Of a stretch of DNA of 64,000 bases, positions 54,942 through 64,000 are shown piece after piece. Made by a program: the position numbers and the translations under genes. The DNA comes from Winogradskyella vidalii (GTDB taxonomy: Bacteria > Bacteroidota > Bacteroidia > Flavobacteriales > Flavobacteriaceae). Location: NCBI RefSeq assembly GCF_013403955.1, contig NZ_JABFDG010000001.1:1178001-1242000 (forward strand), written 5' to 3'. Numbering within the stretch: position 1 is the stretch's first letter; every line of letters starts with the position of its first letter. The notes below the pieces were generated by a model that worked only from the letters and a program-made list of their open reading frames with translations, did no database searches and was not told where the DNA came from.

Positions 54942-55337
54942 TTATAAATTGTTTTCTAAATACTCGCGAATTGTTAAGTCTATAAAATAACCGCTATGGT
55001 GACCTCCCCAACAGGCTGTTAATGAAAATACGCCATCTTCTAATTTTAATTCTTTCTTGTCTTCAGCACCTTCATTTGGTATGCAATAGATTTCAATAGC
55101 GTTTACACTTTCTGCCACAGCTTCTTTGCCCATATCGTCTTTACAAACTAATTTTAGTCCATCTGTAAGACGTTGTAAGCATACGCTTGGTACAAACTTA
55201 ATAAAGTCCATTTCAAAGGTATCCCAGTTGATGTTTATCGGTATTTCTTTGCCAACAAGCTCATTAATTTCTTTTTGGTAATCGCCTAAATATTGGTCTT
55301 CTATTGATTTTGCGGCTCTCTTTTCTTGTAGTCCCAT
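54942..55337 (-). CDS. Unknown small protein, paralogue of the C-terminal part of the gene at 53698
   Basis: 131-residue soluble acidic protein. It aligns with the C-terminal half of the 229-residue protein at 53698: LVGKEIPININWDTFEMDF, MGKEAVAESVNAIEIYCIP, KLEDGVFSLT and IREYLENNL. Two domains of this type flank the TssD-like gene in opposite orientation, which suggests a working relationship (for example cargo or chaperone) but does not prove it. No named family recognised. Confidence 0.65.
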   Translation of the reverse strand: MGLQEKRAAKSIEDQYLGDYQKEINELVGKEIPININWDTFEMDFIKFVPSVCLQRLTDGLKLVCKDDMGKEAVAESVNAIEIYCIPNEGAEDKKELKLEDGVFSLTACWGGHHSGYFIDLTIREYLENNL

Positions 55338-55489
55338 GATTTATGATTTTAGTATTTATTAATAGTTCAAAGGTATTTGATGGTACCACTTAAAAAACAC
55401 CGTCTTTACGGGAATGTATAAATTCACGGAATTCCGTGAGCACCTACGATGAGTATTATTCTACATTTATTATTATAAATAAGAAGCTT

Positions 55490-56482
55490 ATGAAAATTAC
55501 AATAGTATCTATCGTTTGTCTCGTTATTGTAGCACTAATTGTTAGTGGCTGTGCTAATTATATCGGAATTTCTAAGAAGAATGCTGCAAAGAATTTGCGC
55601 GCTTATTTACAACGCGAATATGATGGTAAACTAACATTTAGGGATTTAAATCGATTTTTTAATACAGCAACAATGAACCCTAATATATTTAGTGTGCTTA
55701 TTTACGATAAGAACATCCCTGAAATTGAATTTTACACACACATTAATGTAAAAACGCTATTAGAAGATGATATGTTGCCCATGTATGCAACAGCTGATGC
55801 TATAACTTTTGATAATCTTTATCAAGAAGCCTTACAGAATTATAAAATTAGACAAGCTGTTATTACTGATTTTAAAAATGAAATTCCAGAAATAATTTTT
55901 TCTCATGATACCATTATATTAAATTTTGATACTGATTTAAGTCCAGAGAAATTAACCAAGACAATTACCCGATTTATAGGTCGATTAAACCAATCATTTA
56001 AAGCTTTAGAAGGCGCATATAATATGAGTTTGCATATTAAAACTCCTGAATATCCTGAGGGTTTTCTAAAAATTCCTTTAGCTATAGAAACACAAAAGTA
56101 TAACTCAGAACCATATTTGCTATCTGAAGCTATGGTTGGTTTTGAGGCTTTAAAAACAAAGATTGAAGCAAATATACAAGCTAAAATAGATACCGACTAT
56201 CCTCATTTTAAAATCAGCAAGAATAGGAAAATAATAATGGATAAATCTACTTTGTATAAAGGCGCTTGGTTACAGTATCTTGATGATACAAGGGTGAAAA
56301 ACAGTAATGATGGAAAATGGATTAATCCGCAAAAAGGCCTTTATGTGGTGTATTTCGATTTACAATCTTTATTTATTTACCGAGGTGAAATGTTAACCGA
56401 AGAAAATGATAAACTATCTTCTACCGAAGAATCACAACTAATTTTAAAAACCATAGAAGAGGAAGGTCTAAGTGTAAGATAG
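55490..56482 (+). CDS. Hypothetical lipoprotein
   Basis: 330-residue protein. The N-terminus MKITIVSIVCLVIVALIVSG ends in C, a lipobox (IVSGC). The mature part is mixed alpha/beta with DYPHFKISKNRKIIMDKSTL and NPQKGLYVVYFDL segments. It has no known motif. ATG at 55490 is preferred because it gives the signal; the frame is open to 55436. It ends at a bidirectional terminator shared with the response-regulator gene on the other strand. Confidence 0.65.
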   Translation: MKITIVSIVCLVIVALIVSGCANYIGISKKNAAKNLRAYLQREYDGKLTFRDLNRFFNTATMNPNIFSVLIYDKNIPEIEFYTHINVKTLLEDDMLPMYATADAITFDNLYQEALQNYKIRQAVITDFKNEIPEIIFSHDTIILNFDTDLSPEKLTKTITRFIGRLNQSFKALEGAYNMSLHIKTPEYPEGFLKIPLAIETQKYNSEPYLLSEAMVGFEALKTKIEANIQAKIDTDYPHFKISKNRKIIMDKSTLYKGAWLQYLDDTRVKNSNDGKWINPQKGLYVVYFDLQSLFIYRGEMLTEENDKLSSTEESQLILKTIEEEGLSVR

Positions 56483-56498
56483 AAATATAAATGATAAA

Positions 56499-56530
56499 GA
56501 AAAGGCTTTCCTGTTAGAAGGAAAGCCTTT
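56499..56530. terminator. Bidirectional intrinsic terminator
   Basis: 12-bp stem AAAAGGCTTTCC / GGAAAGCCTTTT with an 8-nt loop and T-tracts on both sides. It ends both the lipoprotein gene (plus) and the five-gene minus-strand operon. Confidence 0.85.
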
Positions 56531-56533
56531 TTA

Positions 56534-57169
56534 TTAATCAAACAAACCAGATTCTATAGCGTATTTTACTGCGCCTGTTGTGGTTTTAGATCCTGTTTTT
56601 AAAAGAATATTTTTACGGTGGGTTTCAACGGTATTTACAGAGATAAATAGCTTTTCAGAAATTTCTTTAGAGGTTAACTCTTCTGCTAAAAGCTCTAATA
56701 CTTGCTTCTCTCTTGGAGAAAGCTCTATGTTTTTATATTTTTTACGTTCAAACACACTTTCCATATAGCGTTGTTTTATGAGTTCAGAAAAATACTGTTC
56801 ATTATTTAAAACAGTACGCACCGCTTTTTGTAACTCTTCTTTGCTCGTAAATTTAGGTACAAATCCATCGGCTCCTTTCTGAATAACTTTATGTACAGTT
56901 CTATGGTTATCGAGCATACTAAGCATAATTATTTTCACCTTACTATGCTTCTTTTTTATCTCTGTAAGTAATTCAATACCATCCATTTTGGGCATACTGA
57001 TGTCACTTATTATTAAACCAATATCAAACTGATTTAATAAGCGAACCACCTGTTTGCCTTCTGTTGCTAAGTGTACTTCTCCAATTTCTTCCATATCGAC
57101 TAATATGGTATTAATGCCTTCTAAAAACATTAAATGGTCGTCTGCTATAATGATGTTAATCTTTTTCAA
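56534..57169 (-). CDS. NarL/FixJ-type response regulator
   Basis: 211-residue DNA-binding response regulator. Receiver domain 1-120: acidic pair IIIADDH, phospho-acceptor Asp56 in SDISMPKMDG, Lys in the KADGFVPK region. LuxR-type helix-turn-helix 145-211: ELSPREKQVLELLAEELTSKEISEKLFISVNTVETHRKNILLKTG. The start is 5 bp past the end of the histidine kinase, its obvious partner. Last gene of the operon. Confidence 0.93.
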   Translation of the reverse strand: MKKINIIIADDHLMFLEGINTILVDMEEIGEVHLATEGKQVVRLLNQFDIGLIISDISMPKMDGIELLTEIKKKHSKVKIIMLSMLDNHRTVHKVIQKGADGFVPKFTSKEELQKAVRTVLNNEQYFSELIKQRYMESVFERKKYKNIELSPREKQVLELLAEELTSKEISEKLFISVNTVETHRKNILLKTGSKTTTGAVKYAIESGLFD

Positions 57170-57174
57170 AATAT

Positions 57175-59142
57175 TTAATTTATAGGTATATTTATGGTAA
57201 TTGATGTTCCGTTAGCAGTACTGCTATCAATGTCTATATCACCATTGACTTTATGTAAGCGTTCTTTTATATTACGAAGTCCTATACCTTGTTTTTTGTT
57301 CTTTTTAAAGCCTTTGCCATTATCATTTATAACAATATTTAAATGGTCCTCGTGTTTGGTGAGCTGCACATCGGCTTTTGTAGCCTCCGCATGTTTTAAA
57401 ATATTGTTTATTAATTCTTGTACTATCCTATAAGCATCTGCTAGAAGTGATTCGGGTAATTGATCGATGTCTTCTTCAGGAAAAAAGAAGGTTTGAATTT
57501 CAATGGTTGATTTTGTTGTTATTTGATCAATAAAGTCATTTAAGAAACTGGTGAATCCTATTTTAGAAAATGAAAGCGGATGTAACTGGTGCGAAAGGCT
57601 ACGGATATCTACACAGGCATTACTGATGGCTTTTGCAATTCTGTTTGATTGCGATTGATCTTCATTATTTTCAATAAAATGTTCAAAAGCTATTTTTATT
57701 CCTGCTAAATCACTTCCTATACCATCATGTATTTCGCGTGCTAATCGTGAGCGTTCTTCATCTTGACCTTCTTGGTAGCGCTCAATTACAGATAGTTTGT
57801 GATCTTTCATCATTTCACTAATCTTATGCTTGGCATTTTCTTCTTGTTGTAGTCGCAATTCTTTTTGAACCCTTAAACGTTTAATATAAGAAAGTCTCAA
57901 TATTATTAGCGTGATTAAAACCAGTGCAAACCCAGCAATAAGTGCGTTTCTAATTAACTTTTGTCGCTTTACGGTGAGTTCTACCTTTTGTAATTCGGCA
58001 TCACTTAACTTTTGTTCTTTTTCTAAAAGCTTTATTCTGGTTTCCTTTAATTCGGTTTCGTAACGTTCTTGAATATTAGCGACATATTTTTCTTTGTCTA
58101 AAGAGTTTTGTTCTTCACCTGTAACGACCCCTTTTTGGTAGAATTTTAAGGCGTTTTCATAATCGCCTTCTGCTTCATAGAGCTGTGCTAAATTTTTATA
58201 AATATCCGAATTGTAAATTGTTAAAGATTGGTTTTCGCCAAGTGTTAAGGCGCGTTGAAAAGCAGAAATAGCTTCTTTTCTATGTCCTAATTTACTTTCG
58301 CATAAACCTAAATCATTCAAAACAATAGCCATGTCAGAGTGGAACTTAAGGGCTTCTAAAAGTGCTAATGTTTTTCGTAAAGCAACTACAGCTTCCTCGC
58401 AACGTTCTTCGAGCACTAACATTTGAGCAAGGTTAATATTAACATAAGCTATGACGGCTTTGTTACCTTCTTGTTTTCTATAGTCTAAAACGGTTTTATA
58501 ATGTTTTCGGGCTTGGTCATATTTCCCTTCTTCTTTTAAGATATTAGCAAAATTAAATAAGGTTGTTAATACACCGTCGTCATCACCAATTTCTCTGTAA
58601 AGATTAGCCGCACGATCTAAATTTTCTGCGGATTTTTTGTAGTCTTTTTGAAGTAAATATAAGGTCGCTATATTTTGATAGGCATTTGCTTCTTGTACTT
58701 TACTTTCTGTTTTCTTTGCATAATGTAAGCACTGCATAAAGCTATCCATGGCTTCTGGATATTGCCCCAAATTTTTGTAGCCTGTTGCTAAAATATTATA
58801 GCAAGCAGCTAAGCCTTTTTCAACTTTAATTGCTTTAAGTAGGTTGATGGCTTCATTTATGTATTTAAGGGTGTTTTTATATTCCCCTGTAATATTACCT
58901 AGATTAGCTAAAGCGTACAAAGCTCTGGCTTCCTGAAGTTCCATTTTTAACTTTTTGCTTTCTTTTAGCCATTGTAAAGCTGCTTTCTTAGCTACCTGAG
59001 GATTTTTATATACATTTTTAGCATATTCAACAGAAAGTGAATCTAGTAATGGGGTGTTCTGTGAGGTTTGTGCTGCAGTTAAATTAATGACAGCACAAAA
59101 AATGGCTAAAAGTAGTAGGTTATGTTTTGGGTAGGTTTTCAT
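57175..59142 (-). CDS. TPR-containing HPK7-type sensor histidine kinase
   Basis: 655-residue sensor. Signal peptide 1-25 (ending TAAQ), TPR repeats across about 60-345, a coiled coil (355-395), one membrane helix (398-420) and a cytosolic kinase. The H-box is LAREIHDGIGSDLAGIK, His472. The ATPase has QELINNILKHAEATKADVQL (N-box), INDNGKGFKKNKKQGIGLRN (G-box). This is the HisKA_3 family that pairs with NarL-type regulators, here encoded 5 bp downstream. The TPR sensor domain faces the periplasm. It lies 22 bp after the TPR protein gene of the same operon. Confidence 0.92.
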   Translation of the reverse strand: MKTYPKHNLLLLAIFCAVINLTAAQTSQNTPLLDSLSVEYAKNVYKNPQVAKKAALQWLKESKKLKMELQEARALYALANLGNITGEYKNTLKYINEAINLLKAIKVEKGLAACYNILATGYKNLGQYPEAMDSFMQCLHYAKKTESKVQEANAYQNIATLYLLQKDYKKSAENLDRAANLYREIGDDDGVLTTLFNFANILKEEGKYDQARKHYKTVLDYRKQEGNKAVIAYVNINLAQMLVLEERCEEAVVALRKTLALLEALKFHSDMAIVLNDLGLCESKLGHRKEAISAFQRALTLGENQSLTIYNSDIYKNLAQLYEAEGDYENALKFYQKGVVTGEEQNSLDKEKYVANIQERYETELKETRIKLLEKEQKLSDAELQKVELTVKRQKLIRNALIAGFALVLITLIILRLSYIKRLRVQKELRLQQEENAKHKISEMMKDHKLSVIERYQEGQDEERSRLAREIHDGIGSDLAGIKIAFEHFIENNEDQSQSNRIAKAISNACVDIRSLSHQLHPLSFSKIGFTSFLNDFIDQITTKSTIEIQTFFFPEEDIDQLPESLLADAYRIVQELINNILKHAEATKADVQLTKHEDHLNIVINDNGKGFKKNKKQGIGLRNIKERLHKVNGDIDIDSSTANGTSITINIPIN

Positions 59143-59164
59143 TTCGAAAGCAAAATTAATCCCT

Positions 59165-61414
59165 TTAGGCGAAATAGTCCGCTCTTATTCTAGTTTTCAT
59201 TTCATTTAACATTTCTAGTTCTCCGTTTTCAAATTCTATGTTTCGTTTAGAAACGCTTTCTAGTAAGTTATGTTGAAGAAATACATCGTCTTCATAGTGT
59301 GTTTTTGCGATTTCTAAATGCTCTAGTAGGGCCATTTCAGATGGATAATCTTTACTTAAATACATCGCATTATATTTGATGTAATCTTCCACATTACCCA
59401 AAGCTTTAGCCATATTTTTTATAGCTCTTAACATGACATGATATTCGTCTTTTGGGAAATTAATAAATGTTTTTTCTGGATAACTTTGCAATAGATTTTC
59501 ATACGCAATTTTAGCGTCTTTATATCTTTTATCTTGTTGTAGCGTATTGGCATAATCAAAATCTAATTGCCAATCTCTCGCTTCTGGCACCTCTTTTTTT
59601 ATGGTTTCGCAAAGTGCAATAGTTGACTTATTATCAAAACCAGCTGTTAAACAATTTAAGGCTAATTTTAAATAACACGCTTTGTTAGTTGAAAGCTCTG
59701 CTGCCCTTTTTAAAGATTCTGAACCTGCAGTATAATCATACAACATCCATTGAATGAATCCGTTATTTCTGTACTCACTGAATGTTGTTGGGTTATCTAT
59801 TAAATCAGCGGCTGTAGCTTTACCTAATTCTTCTGGGTGTTCTAAAAACGTATAATAACAAATCCATTGAAAAACGGGTTTTAATTCCTCTGGTAATTGC
59901 TCTTGCTCAAAATTATAGATGGCGTATTTATGGCATTCTTCGTAATCTCCCATTTCTACAAGTACTTCAATGCACAAATTCATGGTACTAAAATAATCAG
60001 AACTATCATCTTCATAAAAGTTGATTTCTTCTTGCATATCTTCAAAAAAGGCCGTGTAATTATGGTTTATTCTATGAATATTCATCCGTAAATTGTACAA
60101 CCAAGGCGCAAATGAATGTTGTGGTAGCGGAAAATCTGCTAGCGCTTCATTAATCACTTCAAGCGCATCGTCAAATCTATGTAATCTAAATAATGCTCGT
60201 GCTTGAAAAAATAAGGTTTTAAGCGTTGGTGTTTCTCTGCGATGAAACTGTACAACGATATCTAAAATACCTTGCCAACTTTCTATTCGGCCATTAACCT
60301 CTAGTAAATATTGTAAATATTCACTCATTCTTAGTCCGTTTCTAAAAGCCTCGTGGTAGGCAGCTCCTGTTTGGTTGTAGTCTTTGTTTAGGAAATAAGA
60401 TTTTGCTTTTAGAACATGAAGTAACGGGTTTTTAGGGTTTAAAGCCAAACCACGTTCTACACAAGCCTCAATAGTAGGTTTGTGTTTTGTATGATAATAT
60501 CCTGCATTTCCTATCAACACATATTGATGTTGTGCCGATTGCCAACCTGAGTTCGCCAAAGCTTTCATATAGGTTTGATACTCCTCAAAATTGCTGTAGT
60601 TTTCCTCTGGAAATTCCGGTTCAGGCGGTGTTGCTACTATTTGAGATACAAAATCATATCTCATAAAATTCTTAGCAAAATCAGCTAATAATAAACGTGT
60701 ATGGTCTGTTAAATCGAAATGTTTCCATTCTTTATCCCATAGCTTTTTTATTTCTGCCGACCATTTTGACCAAATCTCGACTTGTATCATGGCTAGGTTT
60801 TTACCAGCTTGATCTAAACGGTCATCTAATTGTAAACCTTTTAAAACCGTTTTATTATGGGTCGCCGATGCTAAATCTAATACTTCAAAACAATCTGCTT
60901 CTTCATCAGCATCACATAATTGTTCTAATTGAGCCGATTGGATATCCCAGAGTAATAAACGTGCTTCTGTTAACGCTGGATAACATTCTAAAATATATTT
61001 TAGCGTAATAATAGCCTCTTTAAATCGTTTCTCTTCTTGAAGTTTTAAAGCATAGTGTAGGTGTAGCGTTTCGTTGTATGGGTGTTCCATTAACGCTTTT
61101 TCATACACCCATTCTTTACATTGTTTATAGTAACTACAAACGTATTCGTAATCGGAAGGTAATACTTCATTAATACTGATTAAAGCTTGTAAATAAGACT
61201 CCATAACGTCCATATTCATTTCTTCAAAAGCACCAAGATAAAGCATGTACATACGATAATATCTGGCATTATCTGCTAAAATGTCGTCTCCTAATACGTC
61301 AAAATTCTCTTGAATAGTATGTATTACAGATTGTAAAGGCGCATAGAGGTTAGCTTTATAAAGTGCTTCTGCATGCTCAATTTGTTTTATAACTTCTTTT
61401 CTTGTTAAACTCAT
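59165..61414 (-). CDS. TPR-repeat protein of unknown function
   Basis: 749-residue soluble protein made almost wholly of helical TPR-like repeats. Clear units include HLHYALKLQEEKRFKEAIITL, LHVLKAKSYFLNKDYNQTGAAY and FFQARALFRLHRFDDALEVI. Cysteines and aromatic residues are common in the second half. There is no signal peptide and no catalytic motif. The chosen ATG (61414) overlaps the preceding stop as ATGA; an ATG at 61423 is an alternative. Third gene of the five-gene operon, so it may scaffold the DUF1266-like protein and the partner encoded upstream. Confidence 0.75.
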   Translation of the reverse strand: MSLTRKEVIKQIEHAEALYKANLYAPLQSVIHTIQENFDVLGDDILADNARYYRMYMLYLGAFEEMNMDVMESYLQALISINEVLPSDYEYVCSYYKQCKEWVYEKALMEHPYNETLHLHYALKLQEEKRFKEAIITLKYILECYPALTEARLLLWDIQSAQLEQLCDADEEADCFEVLDLASATHNKTVLKGLQLDDRLDQAGKNLAMIQVEIWSKWSAEIKKLWDKEWKHFDLTDHTRLLLADFAKNFMRYDFVSQIVATPPEPEFPEENYSNFEEYQTYMKALANSGWQSAQHQYVLIGNAGYYHTKHKPTIEACVERGLALNPKNPLLHVLKAKSYFLNKDYNQTGAAYHEAFRNGLRMSEYLQYLLEVNGRIESWQGILDIVVQFHRRETPTLKTLFFQARALFRLHRFDDALEVINEALADFPLPQHSFAPWLYNLRMNIHRINHNYTAFFEDMQEEINFYEDDSSDYFSTMNLCIEVLVEMGDYEECHKYAIYNFEQEQLPEELKPVFQWICYYTFLEHPEELGKATAADLIDNPTTFSEYRNNGFIQWMLYDYTAGSESLKRAAELSTNKACYLKLALNCLTAGFDNKSTIALCETIKKEVPEARDWQLDFDYANTLQQDKRYKDAKIAYENLLQSYPEKTFINFPKDEYHVMLRAIKNMAKALGNVEDYIKYNAMYLSKDYPSEMALLEHLEIAKTHYEDDVFLQHNLLESVSKRNIEFENGELEMLNEMKTRIRADYFA

Positions 61415-62070
61415 TTTTTCCATGTTTTAAACCAATCGGCATGTTCAATATGTAAACGTTGGTAGCATTCCCAAAGCGTTGCTGTTCCTGGAAATTTACT
61501 CACATCTTGTTCTGTTGCTCCTAAAACGTATTCATCACCTAAACATACGTTACGGTGAAATTCGCTCCAACTAGAAAAGGTCGATTTTATAGTGTCATTA
61601 GCTTCTTCTAGACGTAAAATCAATTCCTCTGTACCCATATAACCTAATACGTGACCTAGGCGCATTTGAAAAATGTAAAAAGCCATTTCGTAACCCATCA
61701 GTTTTTCTTTTTTTAGACTAAAACGGTATTTCCATACCATTTTATAAATGCCTTTGGTTCTTGGGCTTTCTTCGGCATTGTATTTGGCATCAAAATCGGA
61801 GGAGGTCATCATACGGAATTCTGAAGCTAGTTTTTCAAAATTATGAGATACTATTTGTCCGTTTTCATAACGTTGTAAACTATTGCGTAAGTGCAAACCA
61901 GATTTTATACCAAATAAACTTAAAAGGCGTTTGGCTTGCTTTACGTGCATGTCGTTTTCTAAATCGAAACCAGACCAACTTGTTAAATCTGCATTTTTAT
62001 AATTTTTCTTTAATATCAAGGCCGATAAATTTAATTGGTCTTGTATTTCGGGTGTGATCTCTTGTGTCAT
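61411..62070 (-). CDS. DUF1266-like protein
   Basis: 219-residue soluble protein. It fits the DUF1266 pattern: an N-terminal segment (SGFDLENDMHVKQAKRLLSLFGI), YNAEESPRT, a YKMVWKYRFSLKKE helix, MAFYIFQMRLGHVLGYMGTEEL and the SSWSEFHRNVCLGDEYVLGA motif, which corresponds to the family's SWxEFxxxYxxGR block. E. coli homologues YbeR/YbeU sit next to DnaJ-type genes but have no known function. Overlaps the TPR gene by 4 bp and follows the large gene by 2 bp, so translation is coupled. Confidence 0.65.
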   Translation of the reverse strand: MTQEITPEIQDQLNLSALILKKNYKNADLTSWSGFDLENDMHVKQAKRLLSLFGIKSGLHLRNSLQRYENGQIVSHNFEKLASEFRMMTSSDFDAKYNAEESPRTKGIYKMVWKYRFSLKKEKLMGYEMAFYIFQMRLGHVLGYMGTEELILRLEEANDTIKSTFSSWSEFHRNVCLGDEYVLGATEQDVSKFPGTATLWECYQRLHIEHADWFKTWKK

Positions 62071-62072
62071 TT

Positions 62073-64000
62073 TTAAGCGTTTAAATCATCAACGACTTGT
62101 AATAAAGCGGTTGTTAAATCTTCTGAATAGGCTCCAGATTTTGCCATAGCTTGTAATCCCATACCATATGAAGCTGCCATTTGCGTGCCTTTTACTAAGT
62201 GCACAAATAAACTTCGGCATAGATTTCCGTAGGTTTCTTGTTCGGTTCCTGGCGCTAAATTGGTGTCGAGTAAAGTCATATAAAGTGCTTGCCCCATACG
62301 GACTTGTATTCCAGTTTCATCGTCAAGTAACCAGGTTTTAAATTCTTCTATTTTTTCATCTATAGGCTGTATAAGTTCGGTATCGTAATTACCGTTTTCA
62401 CCATAATGCTCTAGATTATGAAGCACAGCATCAACATATTTTTGGTTAATTTCGGTAACTTCCATTTCAATTGTAATGGTTTGAGAATTATCAATAGCTG
62501 TGGGGGTTTCTGTGGTTGCTTCTTCTTTAAAATGAACATTATAAAAAGCTTCAATTGCAGTCATTAACTCTGTTTGATTACTGAAATCTGCGATTGAGCT
62601 TTGACTATAATCAGAAAGATATTTAGAGGTGTTTACGTTGAGTTTATCTTTTTTTAACGTTCCTAAAAAATCGGTTAAATACACTTCAATTTCTGATGAA
62701 ATTTTTCCGAAAGCGACATTTTTAGAAGCTTTTAGTTTACATTTTCTATGAAAAGTGATGATACGGGTAATGGCCTTATCTAAAAAATAACTAAGGTCAT
62801 CTTCGCGATCATTAAAATAGGTTGCGGTTCTTATACCTTGGGTCGTTAAAAGATCGGAAACCCAAACGGCTTCTTGTCTAGAACTGTAATAAAAATCGCC
62901 TAAATAATTAAACCACGCTTGAATAATATTCAGTTCTAACGGGCGCGCTTCATTGATGTAATGTCCGCCAGCAAAGGTGTTACAAATTTTGGTAACACAG
63001 GCATCAATACTTTTAAGAGCGCCAATTTCGTTTACACGAGAATAATTTCCTGGTTCCACACATAACGTAATGAGCGTTTTTGTGATTAAAGGCAAGTTTT
63101 GTTTTCTAATATCGTCCCTAACATCTCTGGTAGAATAGGCCATTTCTAATAAATACAACTGTAAAATTTCTTGTTGTTCTGCGTTGTATAAATTAAAAAG
63201 TTGTTCACGAGCATCGTAAAACGTACGCACTAAAAATTGATTTAATGGATTTTTAATACTTTCTTTAGTAAAACCATGAAGAAACCCTTTTAAGTTATCT
63301 TTAGTTTGAAAAACGTTTTTAATTAAAAATTCACCCGTCATTTGAAAATCCTTATGATCAAAACGCATCATAGGAAGTTTGCCTTGGCGTTCTTCAATCA
63401 GTAGATCTGAAAAAATGGTATTGTATGTTTCTGTTTGGTTTTTAATACCGGTTTCTGGATGGCATGTATTAAACCAAAACGGAATGCATTGCAGCGGAAG
63501 TGCTTCTGCTGTATTTTCTGTGAAAATTAGTTTGCCATAATCTTTAAAAGCTTCCGTATAAAAATTACTTCCGCCATCGGCAGTTAACCAATCTATAAAT
63601 CTTAAATAGCAAACATCTAATTGTTCTTGCGGTATATCTTTATCACGGTTATTAAACAATAAGGTATCCCCAGCATCCCAAACTTTAGGACCTAAAGCAG
63701 CAATTAACGGGTAGAAACCTTCAGCGGTTTTTAAATTAAGTAATTCTAAACTTTTAACGTCTCCAAAAATTAATCGTTCCTTTATTGCTTTATGTGCTTC
63801 AAAAATAATTTCTAAATTATCGTAATAATACGCTGCTAAGTCTGTAGTAAACCAAGGTAACATTAAATCGTAAGCCCCCGTGACATATACACGACCGACA
63901 GGTAATATACGATGAAATTGAGTGATGAATTTACGCCAATCATTATCAAAAAAATGCTGAACAAAATCGTTGTTTATTTTGAACGGAAATTTAGTTATGG
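62073..64000 (-). CDS. Unknown large protein, 5' end outside the window
   Basis: At least 642 residues; the frame stays open to the right edge, with FPFKINNDFVQHFFDNDWRK and ILPVGRVYVTGAYDLMLPWF upstream of the first internal Met at 63863. Mostly helical, with VWDAGDTLLFNN, a W-rich IQAWFNYLGDFYYSSRQEAVW and a C-terminal helical domain ending LQVVDDLNA. No family recognised. It is the first visible gene of the operon with the DUF1266-like, TPR and two-component genes; 2-bp gap to the next. Confidence 0.7.
   Translation of the reverse strand, partial: ITKFPFKINNDFVQHFFDNDWRKFITQFHRILPVGRVYVTGAYDLMLPWFTTDLAAYYYDNLEIIFEAHKAIKERLIFGDVKSLELLNLKTAEGFYPLIAALGPKVWDAGDTLLFNNRDKDIPQEQLDVCYLRFIDWLTADGGSNFYTEAFKDYGKLIFTENTAEALPLQCIPFWFNTCHPETGIKNQTETYNTIFSDLLIEERQGKLPMMRFDHKDFQMTGEFLIKNVFQTKDNLKGFLHGFTKESIKNPLNQFLVRTFYDAREQLFNLYNAEQQEILQLYLLEMAYSTRDVRDDIRKQNLPLITKTLITLCVEPGNYSRVNEIGALKSIDACVTKICNTFAGGHYINEARPLELNIIQAWFNYLGDFYYSSRQEAVWVSDLLTTQGIRTATYFNDREDDLSYFLDKAITRIITFHRKCKLKASKNVAFGKISSEIEVYLTDFLGTLKKDKLNVNTSKYLSDYSQSSIADFSNQTELMTAIEAFYNVHFKEEATTETPTAIDNSQTITIEMEVTEINQKYVDAVLHNLEHYGENGNYDTELIQPIDEKIEEFKTWLLDDETGIQVRMGQALYMTLLDTNLAPGTEQETYGNLCRSLFVHLVKGTQMAASYGMGLQAMAKSGAYSEDLTTALLQVVDDLNA

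Overview
The window looks like a chromosomal segment of a marine-type Flavobacteriaceae member (phylum Bacteroidota). The evidence is low GC and heavy A/T codon use, four secreted proteins ending in type IX secretion (T9SS type A) sorting domains, and promoters of the Bacteroidota form TAnnTTTG. Typical lineage genes are also present: a fused E1 alpha/beta 2-oxoacid dehydrogenase, DUF4268 and DUF2452 proteins, and TPR-LuxR regulators. Genus cannot be fixed from the sequence alone. I saw no tRNA, rRNA, CRISPR array, insertion sequence or integrase.

Layout. 1-4.9 kb: a LysR regulator cut by the window edge, a Cys-rich LRR T9SS protein, then a DUF4268 / ZIP transporter / methyltransferase operon. 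5.1-11.4 kb: an RlmL-like RNA methyltransferase, an intergenic stretch with decayed repeats, two tandem PPK2 kinases and the E1 dehydrogenase. 11.5-23 kb: an M1-peptidase-like/beta-barrel fusion, a secreted EEP-family protein, a LOG protein, a short lmo0937-type membrane protein, UvrA, a 45-residue membrane protein and an AsmA-like protein. 23-32 kb: FAH hydrolase, DUF2452, two paralogous short peptides (50 and 48 aa) with identical C-terminal logic, a NYN protein, a GEVED T9SS protein, small conserved genes, AcpH and GlmM. 32-40.6 kb: a toxin-antitoxin pair, a class V aminotransferase, an LpxL-like acyltransferase, a rhomboid protease, an unknown Cys-rich 602-residue protein, a TlpA-like thioredoxin and MnmE.

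40.5-46.5 kb is the most interesting stretch. The last 75 bp of mnmE are repeated, decayed, 3.5 kb downstream (44071-44144), and both copies end in the 18 bp known as an integration target in enterobacteria (SGI1). The segment between them carries an alanine symporter with unusual N-terminal domains and a DsrE gene. DsrE is preceded by a perfect FNR/CRP-like palindrome placed at about -41.5. Beyond the repeat lie two DUF421 genes, one lacking its middle membrane segments, and a SemiSWEET transporter.

46.5-64 kb: an SDR oxidoreductase, a TPR-LuxR regulator next to a T9SS BNR-repeat protein, and an NhaD-like antiporter. Next comes a small cluster in which a protein resembling the Bacteroidota type VI tube protein TssD sits between two divergent paralogues of an unknown domain. 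The window ends with a tight five-gene operon (unknown large protein cut by the edge, DUF1266-like, TPR protein, TPR histidine kinase, LuxR response regulator) that may form an uncharacterised signalling system.
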